Assembly: GCA_907165275.2 (NCBI GenBank)
Contig: OU015677.1
Location: 6,013,001 to 6,077,000 of the forward strand
DNA length: 64,000 bases
Origin: Zygaena filipendulae
Lineage: Eukaryota > Arthropoda > Insecta > Lepidoptera > Zygaenidae
Direction: 5' to 3'
Shown: one piece after another, positions 54,884-64,000 of the stretch
Position numbering within the stretch: position 1 is the first letter of the stretch
Layout of the letters: each line of letters begins with the position of its first letter
The notes under the pieces: model-generated
Databases searched by the model: none
What the model was told of the DNA's origin: nothing
Seen by the model: only the letters and a program-made list of their open reading frames with translations
Translations under genes and position numbers: made by a program

Positions 54884-55205
54884 GTAGTTTATGCAACTGT
54901 CATATAATTAAGGGTATTAAAACACGAGTGTGAGTTTATGAAACGAGCGCAGCGAGTTACATAATAGTAACGAGTGTTTTAATACCCGTGTTATATGCAG
55001 TTGCATACACTACTTTATCTTCACTAATGCAATTAATCAAACAACAAGAGTAAAAGCATTAAATTAAATTCACGCGTACGTGTATTGTCACAGTGATTTT
55101 GCCGCCATTAAAATCTAACCAATGAGAGCGCAGCTGCGCGCATCAATAAAACACGACCAACCTGATTGGCCCTGCAATCAAGTTGGTCGCGTTTTATTGA
55201 TGTTA
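54884..55205. repeat. Two adjacent foldback structures
   Basis: At 54884-55012, AGGGTATTAAAACACGAGTG pairs with CGAGTGTTTTAATACCCGTG further right. At 55145-55205, CATCAATAAAACACGACCAA pairs with the complement TTGGTCGCGTTTTATTGATG across a 4-6 nt loop, with two mismatches in 28 bp. They may be the two halves of one MITE. Confidence 0.6.
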
Positions 55206-55790
55206 TAATGAGATTTTACGATATCGATGTGGATATTATACCATCATGTGAAATTGCTTAAATTGAGTGTTTTGTTGTCTGCGCTATAACAGTAGTAATT
55301 ATAAGTCAAGTATTGGAAACATAAGTAGAATGTTACAACATTAATGTAGATAAAAAATTTAAATTCCAGTTGGCGGATTCAAGTTCAGGAAACTTTATTG
55401 ACTAACCATACTTAATACAAACTTTACACGCTCCTCTTCAGCCTCCTAAATCTTAGGAGGTGAATTTTTACACTTTACTTTTGTATTTCGGTTAAAGTCT
55501 GGTTTTTTTTGTTATTTTTTCACTTTTTAGGACTGCATTTTTGTGTTTTGAACGTCGATTGATGTATTTTAAATTTAGTTTCTTCAATTCTCAATCCTCA
55601 AGTTAGTTGGTTTCGCTTAGCGTTTCTAGAATTGGGCTTCAATTTACTTGTCATAATATCGCTCGACGCTAAACTATCCAAGCGTCGTTGATATGGCGGC
55701 GAAATGGGATCACATTGATAAAGACGTTGCAAAAACATTTTTGTAAGTTGTAACCCGCTTCTATGGCAGATGGTTCCGTGGCAGTGGATT
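55206..55790. other. No gene recognised
   Basis: AT-rich, with no supported feature. Confidence 0.45.
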
Positions 55791-56560
55791 TTTAACCGAC
55801 TTCCAAAAAGGAGGAGGTTCTATGTTCGATTGTATGTATGTTTTTTTTTTTTTTTTTTTTTTTTTTATGTATGTTCACCGATTACTCGAAGACGGTTTGA
55901 CCGATTTGAAAAATTCTTTTTTTGTTTGAAAGGGTTTACTCCCAATTAGGTCCCATTGCCACCAAGTCGGGATCTGATTATGGGATCTTGGAGAAATCGA
56001 GGGAACTCTTCAAAAATTATAGGCACACCTATAGCGATTTGGGTATTTTTTATAGTAAATCGTTCATTTGCTGATGAAAAGCAAAATTTTAAGAAGTGGA
56101 ACTGATGATGAAGACCACGGATGGTCATCAGAACTACTTCACTATAATACCTATTTCATGCGTTCCGATTGGAGCGATTTCAAAAATTGTTTTTTTGTTT
56201 GAAAGGGGATACTTCCAAATCGATTCCATTGTCACCAAATTGAGATCTGATGATGGGATCTTGGAGTAATTGAGGGAACTCTTCAAAAATTATAGGTACA
56301 CCTATAGCGATTTTTGTATTTTTTATAGTAAATCGTTTATTTGCATTCGGAAAGCAAAATTTGAAGAAGTGGAACTGATGATGAAGACCACAGATGGTCA
56401 TCGCAACTACTCAATAATAGGTATTTCACGGGTTCTGAATCGTTAACTTTAATATGGTTTCTAAACAATTTATGCCTGTCACAATGTATATGGTGAAGTG
56501 GAACTGATGGTGAAGCACTAGGAGAACTCCTCAACAATTAACGTCCCTGCGTCGGGAAAA
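55791..56560 (+). mobile_element. LINE/SINE tail with tandem duplication
   Basis: Starts AACCGACTTCCAAAAAGGAG followed by GAGGTTCTATG and a T-run of about 28. Two direct copies of a roughly 250-bp block follow (about 55905-56155 and 56170-56445). They share GGGAACTCTTCAAAAATTAT, ATTTTTTATAGTAAATCGTT and GTGGAACTGATGATGAAGAC. No RT domain is visible, so the type is uncertain. Confidence 0.55.
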
Positions 56561-56662
56561 GTAATATTTTGTAAAAGGTGATGAGCAGTTGACATTAGGC
56601 TATTGTAACTTAAAGAAATTACCAACTAAGTCACTTAAAAGCGGAAAATAAACAAAAATTTT

Positions 56663-57071
56663 TAACAAAAAAATTAAAACCGACTTCCAAAAACACAAAA
56701 CTGAAAAGCTAAAAATAAAATGCTAAAATTAACAAAATACCGATTTAATCCAAAAGACAAAAACACACGTAATATTATTATTGGTTTGTGCTACCACTGA
56801 TCGGTATGAAGTCGGTGACAAGCCAAATATGGAGGGGGTAGATGGGCTAAGTCGACTCCCGCCACCAGCTCTTCGTGAGCAGGACAACCCAAGTGGGCAG
56901 ACACCAGCGGGCTTGTCACCGAATTCAAACCGATCAGTGGTAGCACAAACCAATAATAATATTACGTGTGTTTTTGTCTTTTGGATTAAATCGGTATTTT
57001 GTTAATTTTAGCATTTTATTTTTAGTTTTTCAGTTTTGTGTTTTTGGAAGTCGGTTTTAATTTTTTTGTTA
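56663..57071. mobile_element. Foldback element with 162-bp arms
   Basis: The arms 56663-56824 and 56910-57071 are complementary with about three mismatches. They start TAACAAAAAAATTAAAACCG. The 85-bp spacer is GC-rich (GGGCTAAGTCGACTCCCGCC). Both strands therefore encode the same short frame MVCATTDR, which is a consequence of the symmetry and not a gene. Confidence 0.88.
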
Positions 57072-57238
57072 TACAATATCAAAACTGATATTATTATTAT
57101 AAAAGTGACCTAAAAATTACGATGTAAGATTTTTTGCCCGTTTGCTCCCTATGACATTAAAAAAAAGTAATAATTGCAACAACTCTGAGTGCGGTCGTTA
57201 GTTTTGTATGGTGAAAACGATTAGACTGTCAAGTGTCA

Positions 57239-57445
57239 ACCAGCCCAGCGACACTCCCTTGAAGCAAAGTTACTATGGATCTATGCGCGAACTTCCTTAC
57301 CAACTTTGGAATACCTAACCAAATTCCTATGACCGCGTCATACATTGCACTGGTAAGGTTGGCACAAAATGCTTTCATAGATCGGTTCAGCGATTAGTAT
57401 GAAAGTGCCGACTCTTAAAACGTAGTGATTATATTTTGCTCAGTG
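57239..57445 (+). repeat. Dispersed repeat paired with 6285-6484
   Basis: The second copy, with the same ends. It is followed by a relic of the TTAGCCAAGTTG MITE family at 57449-57468. Confidence 0.75.
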
Positions 57446-57770
57446 GTGTCAACTTGGCTAAGAGGGCTGTGACGTCACTGTCGCCTTCGCGCTCATAGCG
57501 GCCTGCTGTACCCTAGCTTGCTTTATCTTTTCCTACTACTAGCTAAAGGTGTACGATTTCTGCGATCGGCACATTTCTGGCACAATAATATTTGCCAAAA
57601 AAATTACTGTTTATGATTACTATTAAATACACGATTTCACATCGAATCACATTTATTCCGTATCTAGGTTTTCGTACAAAGCCATAATCAAAAGACAACA
57701 TTAATGTCAACAATCATCCATAAACGAAGAGAACACTATAATCCTTAACCACCAAGTCTGTATATACGAC

Positions 57771-58101
57771 AATGGGGATGTGGACTACTTTTGAAAATCA
57801 AAATTCTAATTAGTCCGTCAGTTAGAAAATAAAAAAACAATAGACGCGTATTTTTTGCTTTTTTAAATAAATTAAAATATACAGAGATAAAGCGCATTAA
57901 AGTTTAGGGTGAGGGGGTCGTGACGTCACTGACCGCTAAAACTGCCATACAAACTGTCAGAATAGTGACGTCACGCGAAATTTCAACTCAATATATCGCC
58001 GTTATTTTTTGATTACGTAAAAAAAGAAAAAATACGTGTCCAATATTTTTTAATAATCTACAAGACGGACTGAAAAATAAAAATTAGTCAACATGCCCAT
58101 T
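57771..58101 (+). mobile_element. CRE-type MITE, copy F
   Basis: A 331-bp copy very similar to copy D, from AATGGGGATGTGGACTA to TAGTCAACATGCCCATT. TGACGTCA occurs at 57921-57928 and 57966-57973. Confidence 0.8.
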
Positions 58102-58537
58102 ACACTTGCAGGTTAGCATTTAGCGTATTTTGGTTTGTTCGCAACGCCTAACGGAATATTACGTGTCAGGAGCCAGGAGCACGTCTTTCTAACATCGTGA
58201 TATTACTGGGATGGTGGTGAAAGGACTAAATAAAGAAACACGTATTTTTAAAGCCAGATTTGATTAGGTAAGATGCAAAGGGTAAAATTTAGGTATGTTG
58301 CAAGCATGGAACTAAGAAAGTGTTATGTAAAACTGATGTTAAGTCTTCGGGAACCTAAATATAACTTCAAAATCGATTACGGCCTTGACTCAGTGACTGC
58401 CATCGAGTGGTACCCGGCGGTGTCACTCGGCAACATTTCCGCCCTTTGGATACCAATTTTTGATAACCTATTTTATATTTCGCCTTGAAAGTTTTAAGTT
58501 GTATCTTATTATGTTATACCTACCTGTTCACACACGT
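58102..58537. other. No gene recognised
   Basis: A frame at 58273-58488 has no motif or splice support. Confidence 0.4.
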
Positions 58538-58975
58538 CAACCGGAGTTCCCGCGGAAATTCCGGGATAAAAAGTACCCTTTTCCTTTTCTGTACCTCGTG
58601 ACGTGTAGTTATGCCAAATTTCATGATGATCAGTTGAGTCGTTAAGACGTGAAAGCGTAACAAACAAGCAAATAAACAAACTCACTTTCGCATTTATAAC
58701 AAGTGAGGATTTGAACCAAATTACACAAAACTTAAACAAATTACATACTTAATAATAATAATAATATTGTTTATTTTCAGATAACAAGATCCATTTACAA
58801 TTTTTCAAGTTAAAAAATAAGTTTTGTCTAATAAACTTAGCGAAAAACATTAAATTAAATTACTATCCTCATGAATCACTCTATCTGTTGGTGAAAACCG
58901 CATGAAAATCCGTAAAGTAGTTTTGAGTTTATCGCGAACAGACAGACAGACGTGGTGGAGGACTTTATGTTTTAC
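58538..58975 (-). mobile_element. Two Helitron-like copies
   Basis: 58538-58712 is a reverse copy lacking the hairpin end (GGAGTTCCCGCGGAAATTCC ... ACTCACTTTCGCATTTATAA). 58875-58975 is a reverse copy of the CCGCGTCT subfamily (CGAACAGACAGACAGACGTG). Confidence 0.6.
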
Positions 58976-59725
58976 ATTAAGTAGCGATTACTGAACACTG
59001 TGCGTTCAATAAGTCCTACATAGGTACTTCTTAAAACTGGTAAGTAACTACTACCTATGTTCTTCGAGATTTGAGCAGATTTGAGTTATCCTCTCAAAAC
59101 AAAAACAAAATTTGCCTCCAAACCAAACGTTTTGTAACTACAAACAGACATTTTTTGTACTATTTTATTAAATCGTTCAGTGCAATGCCACATCGCGCGT
59201 CGCCTTGAACTTGCGCGGGCGACGCGAAATTGAGCGCCCGGTCTTCGTCCTCTGCCATCTTTTTTTTTTGTTTTTTTTTTTTTTTTTCCAACGCCGCCGT
59301 GGCGCGCGGTCGTTTGGCGCGCGGTTTCGTAATATCTTATTGTACATGCATGTAGGTATTCACAACGCCCGCTAACGACTGTATGTAGTAAGTAGGTAAC
59401 GACTCTTCCTTCGCTATTTCTATCAAGGTGGGATCCTTGGCTTTGACACGCAGATAGAATTTAAATACCTACTCGACTTGTTCCGAAAATTAGGTAACGA
59501 ACGGATAGGCGGCGCGTGTCGTTACTCGTTGTTTTTTTTTTTAAAACCGACTTCAAAAAAGGTAAAGTTCTCTATTTTCCCACAGGCAACAATAGTGAAA
59601 CTATTTTAATAATTTTAAAGGAGCAATTCTTCGCGCCTCCCCACGTCCCGCAATTGGCAAAATCGTGCATATAAATTTTGTTGATGTTCAGTTAAAATAT
59701 TCCCTAGATATCAATACAATCTATA
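58976..59725. other. No gene recognised
   Basis: Two T-runs (59261-59287) and a CpG-rich patch (59185-59325) are present. AAACCGACTTCAAAAAAGG at about 59545 is a repeat tail. Nothing coding is seen. Confidence 0.4.
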
Positions 59726-59925
59726 CCTACTAATATTATAAAGGGGAAAAATTTGATTTTTTGTTTGTTTGTTACGATTTAACTCAAAAACTAGTAGACC
59801 GATTTCAAAATTTCTTTCACCATTTGAAAGCTACATTATCCCTGAGTAACATAGGCTATATTGTAATCCGGAATTCCCGCGGGAACTCCGAAATTATCGC
59901 GGATGAAACCGCGTGGGACAGCTAG
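59726..59925 (+). mobile_element. Helitron-like element, well preserved
   Basis: Starts ACCTACTAATATTATAAAGG, has TGTTTGTTTGTTACGATTTA and GAGTAACATAGGCTATATTG, and ends GAAACCGCGTGGGACAGCTA. It represents the subfamily with the GTAACATAGG middle. Confidence 0.72.
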
Positions 59926-59929
59926 TATA

Positions 59930-60262
59930 TTATAAAACAAAGTCTTTCGCCGAGTGCGCGTCTGTCTGTCTTTCCGTTCGCGGTTAACTCCGAGTTTCCG
60001 TTTATTCGGTTCATGAACGGATATTCATGCGGTTTTTACCAATCCCTAGGGTAAAACGGTGAGGAACAGCTTGTTATTACATACTGGCTGGTCTAGCTGT
60101 GCCCCGCGGTTTCACCCGCATTAATTTCGGAGTTCCCGCGGGAATTGTACCCCTGACAACGTGCATGCCAAATTTCATCCAAATCCATTCTGCCGTTTTT
60201 GCGTGATTGAGTAACAAACATCCAAACATTCACACTTTCACATTTATAATATTAGTAGGATT
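59930..60262. mobile_element. Helitron-like fragments
   Basis: 59935-60075 is a worn plus copy of the CCGCGTCT subfamily. 60093-60262 is a reverse common copy with an internal deletion (CGCGGGAATTGTACCCCTGA). Confidence 0.6.
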
Positions 60263-60281
60263 AATAACAAATCCACCAAAG

Positions 60282-60556
60282 AATAATAATAATCCACTTC
60301 ACAAGTCACAACATACAGATCTACTCGATCCCACACTAAGCTATAAGCTTGTGTCGTGAAAACCAAGCAACACGTGGTATATACTACACATATTATTACA
60401 TATATATTATACTATAGATATATATATACACGCCCAGACTGGAAAATGGAACCCTGTGTTCATCACACAAAGTCCACCCCCACCGGGAATCGAACCCGGA
60501 ACCTCTTGATTAGCGGGCAGGGCAGACATGGTGACCATTGCGCCAATCGGGTCGTC
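60282..60556 (-). mobile_element. tRNA-derived SINE, family 1, uninterrupted
   Basis: Read on the minus strand: GACGACCCGATTGGCGCAAT, ACCATGTCTGCCCTGCCCGC, B box GGGTTCGATTCCCG, body and an ATT tail. It serves as the empty-site reference for the MITE-split copy at 39597. Confidence 0.85.
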
Positions 60557-60651
60557 AAAGCAACCAGTAGGCACAGCACTATTCCGATGTTATGTTCCAA
60601 GATCTGTTTCGGCATAATTATATATGTATTAGCGACTATTATAAGTGACTA

Positions 60652-60945
60652 GCTGTCCCGCGCGATTTCATCCGCGGTAATTTCGGAGTTCTTACGGGAA
60701 TTCCGGGAAAAAAGTACTCTCTTTGTACCCTTGACGGCCCTCACAGTAATTTACGGTGATTAGCTGTACCCCGCATTAATTCCGGAGTTCCCGCGTGAAT
60801 TCCGGGATAAAAAGCTATCCTATCTTTTAAGTTGGACCATATTATAAATGGTTACAAAATTTTATCAAAATCCGTTCAGTAGTTTCGGAGTCCATCGCGG
60901 ACAAACAACGTGACACGTGATTTATATATATTAGATAGATTAGAC
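60652..60945 (-). mobile_element. Helitron-like fragments
   Basis: 60652-60735 and 60755-60945 are reverse fragments starting at CTAGCTGTCCCGCGCG and TAGCTGTACCCCGC respectively. Confidence 0.58.
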
Positions 60946-61169
60946 TAGTAGCTAAACAAGACAATAGGCTGTCAATCTGTTCATCTATGTCCACACACGA
61001 CACTCTTTGTACTACAGTTGAGTGTTCAGTATCAGTCTCGCCGATTTTATGGCATCTCACAACTCACCAGATGTATGACCACAGGCGACGTTTATTGTAC
61101 GATTGTGTCAACCGTGTTTTTTTCAGACACGTTGTTTTATAAAAAAAAAAAACATACAAATTATCGTGT

Positions 61170-61664
61170 ACTACAGCTGTTCCCCGCGGTTTCACCCGCG
61201 GTAATTTCGGAGTTCCCGCGGGAATTCCGGGTTACATAACGGATAACGTAGCATTCGAACGGTAAAAGAATTTTTTGAAATCGGTCTAGTAGTTTTTGAA
61301 TTAAATCGTAACAAACAAACAAAAATCCAAATCTTTCCTTCTTACAACTAGCTGTTCCCCGCGGTTTCATCCGCGTTATTTTCGGAGATCCCACGGGTAT
61401 TCCGAGATAAAAGTACCTACTTACTACCCTATATTTTTTCCGTACCTACCCTTGAAAACGTGTAGGTAGTTGCAAAATTTAATGTAGTTTCTTCCGCGTT
61501 AATTTCGGAGTTCCCGTGGGAATCCCTGGACAAAAAGTAGCCTATGTCCTTCTCTGTACCCTTGACAACGTGTATGAAAAATTTCGCGGTTGATCGGTTG
61601 AGCCGTTTAGCTGTGAAAGCGTAACAAACAAACAAACTCACTTTCGCATTTATAATATAGGATA
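61170..61664 (-). mobile_element. Helitron-like copies just upstream of the foi-like gene
   Basis: 61175-61345 is the GGTTACATAACGG-middle subfamily. 61349-61664 contains a copy partly duplicated internally (two GTTAATTTCGGAG/TTATTTTCGGAG bodies). It ends ATTTATAATATAGGAT about 60 nt before the gene's UTR exon. Confidence 0.62.
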
Positions 61665-61726
61665 GTCACTAAAATCTTCGAGAACCAAAATATAAATTTA
61701 CAATTTGACTTTTTCTTTGTCCATAG

Positions 61727-61833
61727 ATAAACCGAGAGACATGATTCACACAATATCGTGACGAACCACCCCGGGAACGCTGTCGGAGACAATTAAATTA
61801 TAAGACTTAATCGTATTAGCTGTAAGGATCAAA
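61727..61833 (+). promoter_or_regulatory. foi: 5'UTR exon of the foi-like gene with uORF
   Basis: A pyrimidine-rich acceptor (TTTTTCTTTGTCCATAG, ending 61726) marks a likely UTR exon start, implying an upstream first exon. Within it, ATG at 61741 opens a six-codon uORF ending TGA at 61759-61761. The main ATG at 61834 has a good insect context (CAAAATGG). Confidence 0.55.
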
Positions 61834-62259
61834 ATGGCTCGCCACCTGGTGACGGTGTGCATGTTTTGCTTGATGTGCGCGGCGCACGTCTGCGGCGCAC
61901 ACATGGAGAACAGAGTCGCAGTAGCACACGAACCGAAACCGGAGTACCAGCATATGCAAGTGGAGTTGAACGAGAGGCGACAGCTGGAGTCGAGGTTGAG
62001 GTATCAGGACCGATTGCAGAAGATAAGGCACGGGGATAGGGTCAAAAGACACGCGGTTTCGAAGACCGATCCAGAAGACTACGTGGACAAAATATTCGAG
62101 GCGTACGGAGACCCGGGCAACAAGGAAATGAATATGACAGAGTTCAACCGGATGGTGGACGCTTTGGACCTACATCTGTTGGTCACGGGAGAGGTCCAGG
62201 ACAACAGAAACAAGCCGTACATGATCGCGGTGGATCATGAAGACGAAGGGTTCGTCAAG
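61834..62259 (+). CDS. foi: foi-like coding exon 1
   Basis: 142 codons: signal peptide, a charged Arg/Glu/Gln stretch (44-72), a KRH site that could be cleaved, and the ectodomain module. It ends FVK|GTGAGT at 62260, phase 0. Confidence 0.92.
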
Positions 62260-63812
62260 GTGAGTCCTAAACTCTTGTCTTTTGCAGTGTAACGGTGAAA
62301 GGGGTTGGAAAGAAAGCACCTCGCGTAGTTTTTGGTCCACATTTAACTAAGTAACATTGTCCAATTGTGATGTAACTCGTGACATATGAAAGTTCTTGGG
62401 ATGTACTTCATTTCGTTCTGTGGCACCTAAGTTCAAATCAAGCTTGAAGCCCCTTAGCTGCTATAAAATGAAATAAAGTACAATAACTCTTAGAGGTTTC
62501 AATTTCATAATTATCATTTGTGTGTAATCACTGTTGGACAGTGTTGATAAAGTGGGTCCAGGCTTCAAACAGAAATATCCTTCGTCCTTTCTTACACACA
62601 GACAACAAACATATTGTAATAATAACAACTTTTGCACACGTCAATTTTAAGAGCTCCTTCAGTTCCGAGTTTTGTTTTAAAAAAATCCCATTTTCAATTC
62701 CAGTGTCTCAACAGCACCGAGCTGGTCACACGAGTGAACTCGCGGCTAAAAGACCAGAGTCACTCGCACGACCACACGGACCATCCGCACGAGGAGCACA
62801 GAAACGATGAGATCGTCACAAAAGAGACGTTGGACCGTCTGTGTCCGACTCTGTTATACCAGAAACTGGTCAGCAACAACGCCCTGGGCAAAAACGGGTG
62901 CATAGACGAGAGGCTACTTCACTCGAAAGGGGACCAGAGCCTAATGTCTGGAACACGTGATAAAAGCAAAGAAACCGCCAGCAAAAACATGGTGCAGGTC
63001 TGGCTGTATTCCACTCTGAGCATAGTAGCGATCAGTGCGTGCGGTCTTCTAGGGGTGGCCGTCATCCCGATCATGCACAAGACGTACTACAACCATCTGC
63101 TGCAGTTCCTTGTAGCTTTGGCCGTGGGCACTCTCTGTGGAGATGCGTTGCTGCATTTGATGCCTCACGCGATGAGTCCGTTAGAACACAGTCATGTCCA
63201 CGGCCAACTGGCTCAGCTGGATCCCAGCGTGTCGCACAACGACGGCATGTGGAAGGGTCTGGCCGCGATGCTCGGGGTCGTGTTCTTCTATTTCATGGAG
63301 AAAGGTCTGACGGTCGTCGCCGAATGGCGGAAACGCCGGCAGAAGCTCGAAGACGACAAACTGCCTTCGAGGGTACGCGTGCTGAAAGACGAGACCGTCG
63401 GCGGCGGTTCGGGCGGCTCCAAAGCGCCCATAACCAACTCCACCTCGAGCACTCTGCTCAAAATCTTCAAGCGGGAAGACAAGAGCGACCCCACGACCAA
63501 GACGTGCAAACACAAATACTCGGAGTACCCCTACTGCTACGACGAAATAGACACAGACACGCACGACGACCACCACATGCGCGATGGCCAGGTGCCTCCG
63601 AGTCCGAAAGCGCCCAAGAACCACAACAACTCGGTCAGTGTGGTGTCCTCGAACGCCCTCACCCGGGAGGGCAAGGAGGGCGAGCCGACGGCGAAGGACT
63701 GGCTGCTGAAGGGAGAGTCCACCCCGGCCGTGGTAGAGATGAACAACATCAAGCACAAAGAGGAGGGCGCTAAGGACTTGAAGGATGGCGATAGCTACAC
63801 CGTTATACTGAG
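61834..63812 (+). CDS. foi: LIV-1/ZIP zinc transporter, ZIP6/ZIP10 (foi) type, 5' part
   Basis: This is a membrane zinc importer of the SLC39 LIV-1 subfamily; Drosophila Foi is needed for gonad and tracheal morphogenesis. Coding exons are 61834-62259 and 62704-63812 (511 codons plus two bases), continuing beyond the window at a GTGAGT donor. Residues 1-22 are a signal peptide. Residues 83-113 are the IF..YG...M...F ectodomain module. CLNSTEL (143-149) and LCPTLLYQ with C208 form the cysteine-flanked core shared with ZIP6/10. A His-rich stretch lies at 162-174. TM1 is about 239-264, TM2 about 273-296 (FLVALAVGTLCGDALLHLMP) and TM3 about 325-348. A long cytoplasmic loop follows. The catalytic HNFTDG-type and HELPHE-type helices lie outside the window. 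Zip71B-like is the main alternative. Confidence 0.92.
62704..63812 (+). CDS. foi: foi-like coding exon 2
   Basis: Acceptor TTTCAATTCCAG at 62703; donor AG|GTGAGT at 63813 in phase 2. It encodes residues 143-511. The codon ends are strongly G/C-rich compared with flanking DNA. The intron before it is 444 nt and non-coding. Confidence 0.93.
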
Positions 63813-63852
63813 GTGAGTTCTCCGATCAGTATCGTTTGTCACGTGTGAGTAG

Positions 63853-63960
63853 TTGTCACGTTATGATCAGACGCCGCAGGGCGTAGATTAAATCCCAATG
63901 TGCGCGAGCTGACGGTAAAGGAAAACATCACGAGGAAACCATAGTAATCCCTTTTCGCTG
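63853..63960 (+). mobile_element. SINE family 2 fragment in a foi-like intron
   Basis: CGCAGGGCGTAGATTAAATC, GACGGTAAAGGAAAACATCA and GAGGAAACCATAG match the family 2 body at 29120. The copy is truncated on the right. Confidence 0.55.
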
Positions 63961-64000
63961 ACGCGCTGCCACAAATCAAACGTAAAGTTTATTCACCTAC

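Noticed and set aside
56729..57005. Mirror-image 74-aa ORFs on both strands (MVCATTDR...)
   Set aside because: Produced by the symmetry of the 162-bp foldback arms.
62632..62703. Met start at 62632 for the second zinc-transporter ORF
   Set aside because: This is intron sequence. The TTCCAG acceptor at 62703 and phase match to exon 1 show the exon begins at 62704.
63039..63773. 244-aa alternative plus frame and 191-aa minus frame in foi exon 2
   Set aside because: Shadows of the GC-rich zinc-transporter exon. Only the chosen frame has transmembrane segments and ZIP motifs.

Overview
The window is insect nuclear DNA, almost certainly from a moth or butterfly (Lepidoptera). Genes are split by introns, most of the sequence is AT-rich and non-coding, and it is crowded with dispersed repeats. 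One repeat recurs more than thirty times: it starts with TCCTACTAATATTATAAA and ends with a CCGCGG hairpin followed by CAGCTAGT. That is the form of the non-autonomous Helitron-like elements common in Lepidoptera. There is no bacterial gene organisation, CRISPR array or rRNA.

Two cellular genes are clear. (1) On the minus strand, 18452-23399, a complete seven-exon gene encodes the 191-aa sigma subunit of the AP-3 adaptor complex (Drosophila orange; human AP3S1/2). It sorts cargo to lysosomes and pigment granules. After its TGA stop, the same frame stays open for 120 GC3-rich codons (18092-18451). A second splice acceptor 24 nt past the first would skip the stop without shifting frame. This is the most interesting observation here. 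(2) On the plus strand, 61834-63812 and running off the right edge, are the first two coding exons of a LIV-1/ZIP zinc transporter of the ZIP6/ZIP10 group (Drosophila foi). A 5'UTR exon with a short uORF precedes them. A TATA/initiator promoter with a 5' exon and good splice donor at 35481-35595 is a candidate distant start for this or another plus-strand gene. A small minus-strand first exon pair (37717-38080) may be a third gene.

Mobile DNA fills the rest. 7239-8795 is an intact Tc1-like element (TA target site, 27-bp TIRs, 341-aa DD34E transposase). 29579-30211 is an internally deleted PIF/Harbinger element keeping the 5' ends of both its genes, facing each other. 44439-49970 is an LTR retroelement with two 626-bp LTRs that look identical and a 4-bp target duplication; its interior is non-coding debris with LINE, SINE and Helitron-like pieces. 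39597-40012 is a tRNA-derived SINE split by a 146-bp MITE, with the target duplication visible. A MITE family carrying paired TGACGTCA palindromes occurs six times. Two other MITE families, two SINE families, several long foldbacks, a 93-bp minisatellite (9672-10340), a THAP-domain relic (42216-42300) and LINE tails account for most of the remainder.

Layout: 1-7200 repeats only; 7239-8795 Tc1; 8800-17000 repeats and minisatellite; 17015-17285 five CTCF-like motifs; 18089-23399 AP-3 sigma; 23400-35470 repeats, Harbinger and MITEs; 35481-38080 two candidate transcription starts; 38100-44430 SINEs, MITEs and THAP relic; 44439-49970 LTR element; 49971-61660 repeats; 61727 to end foi-like zinc transporter.
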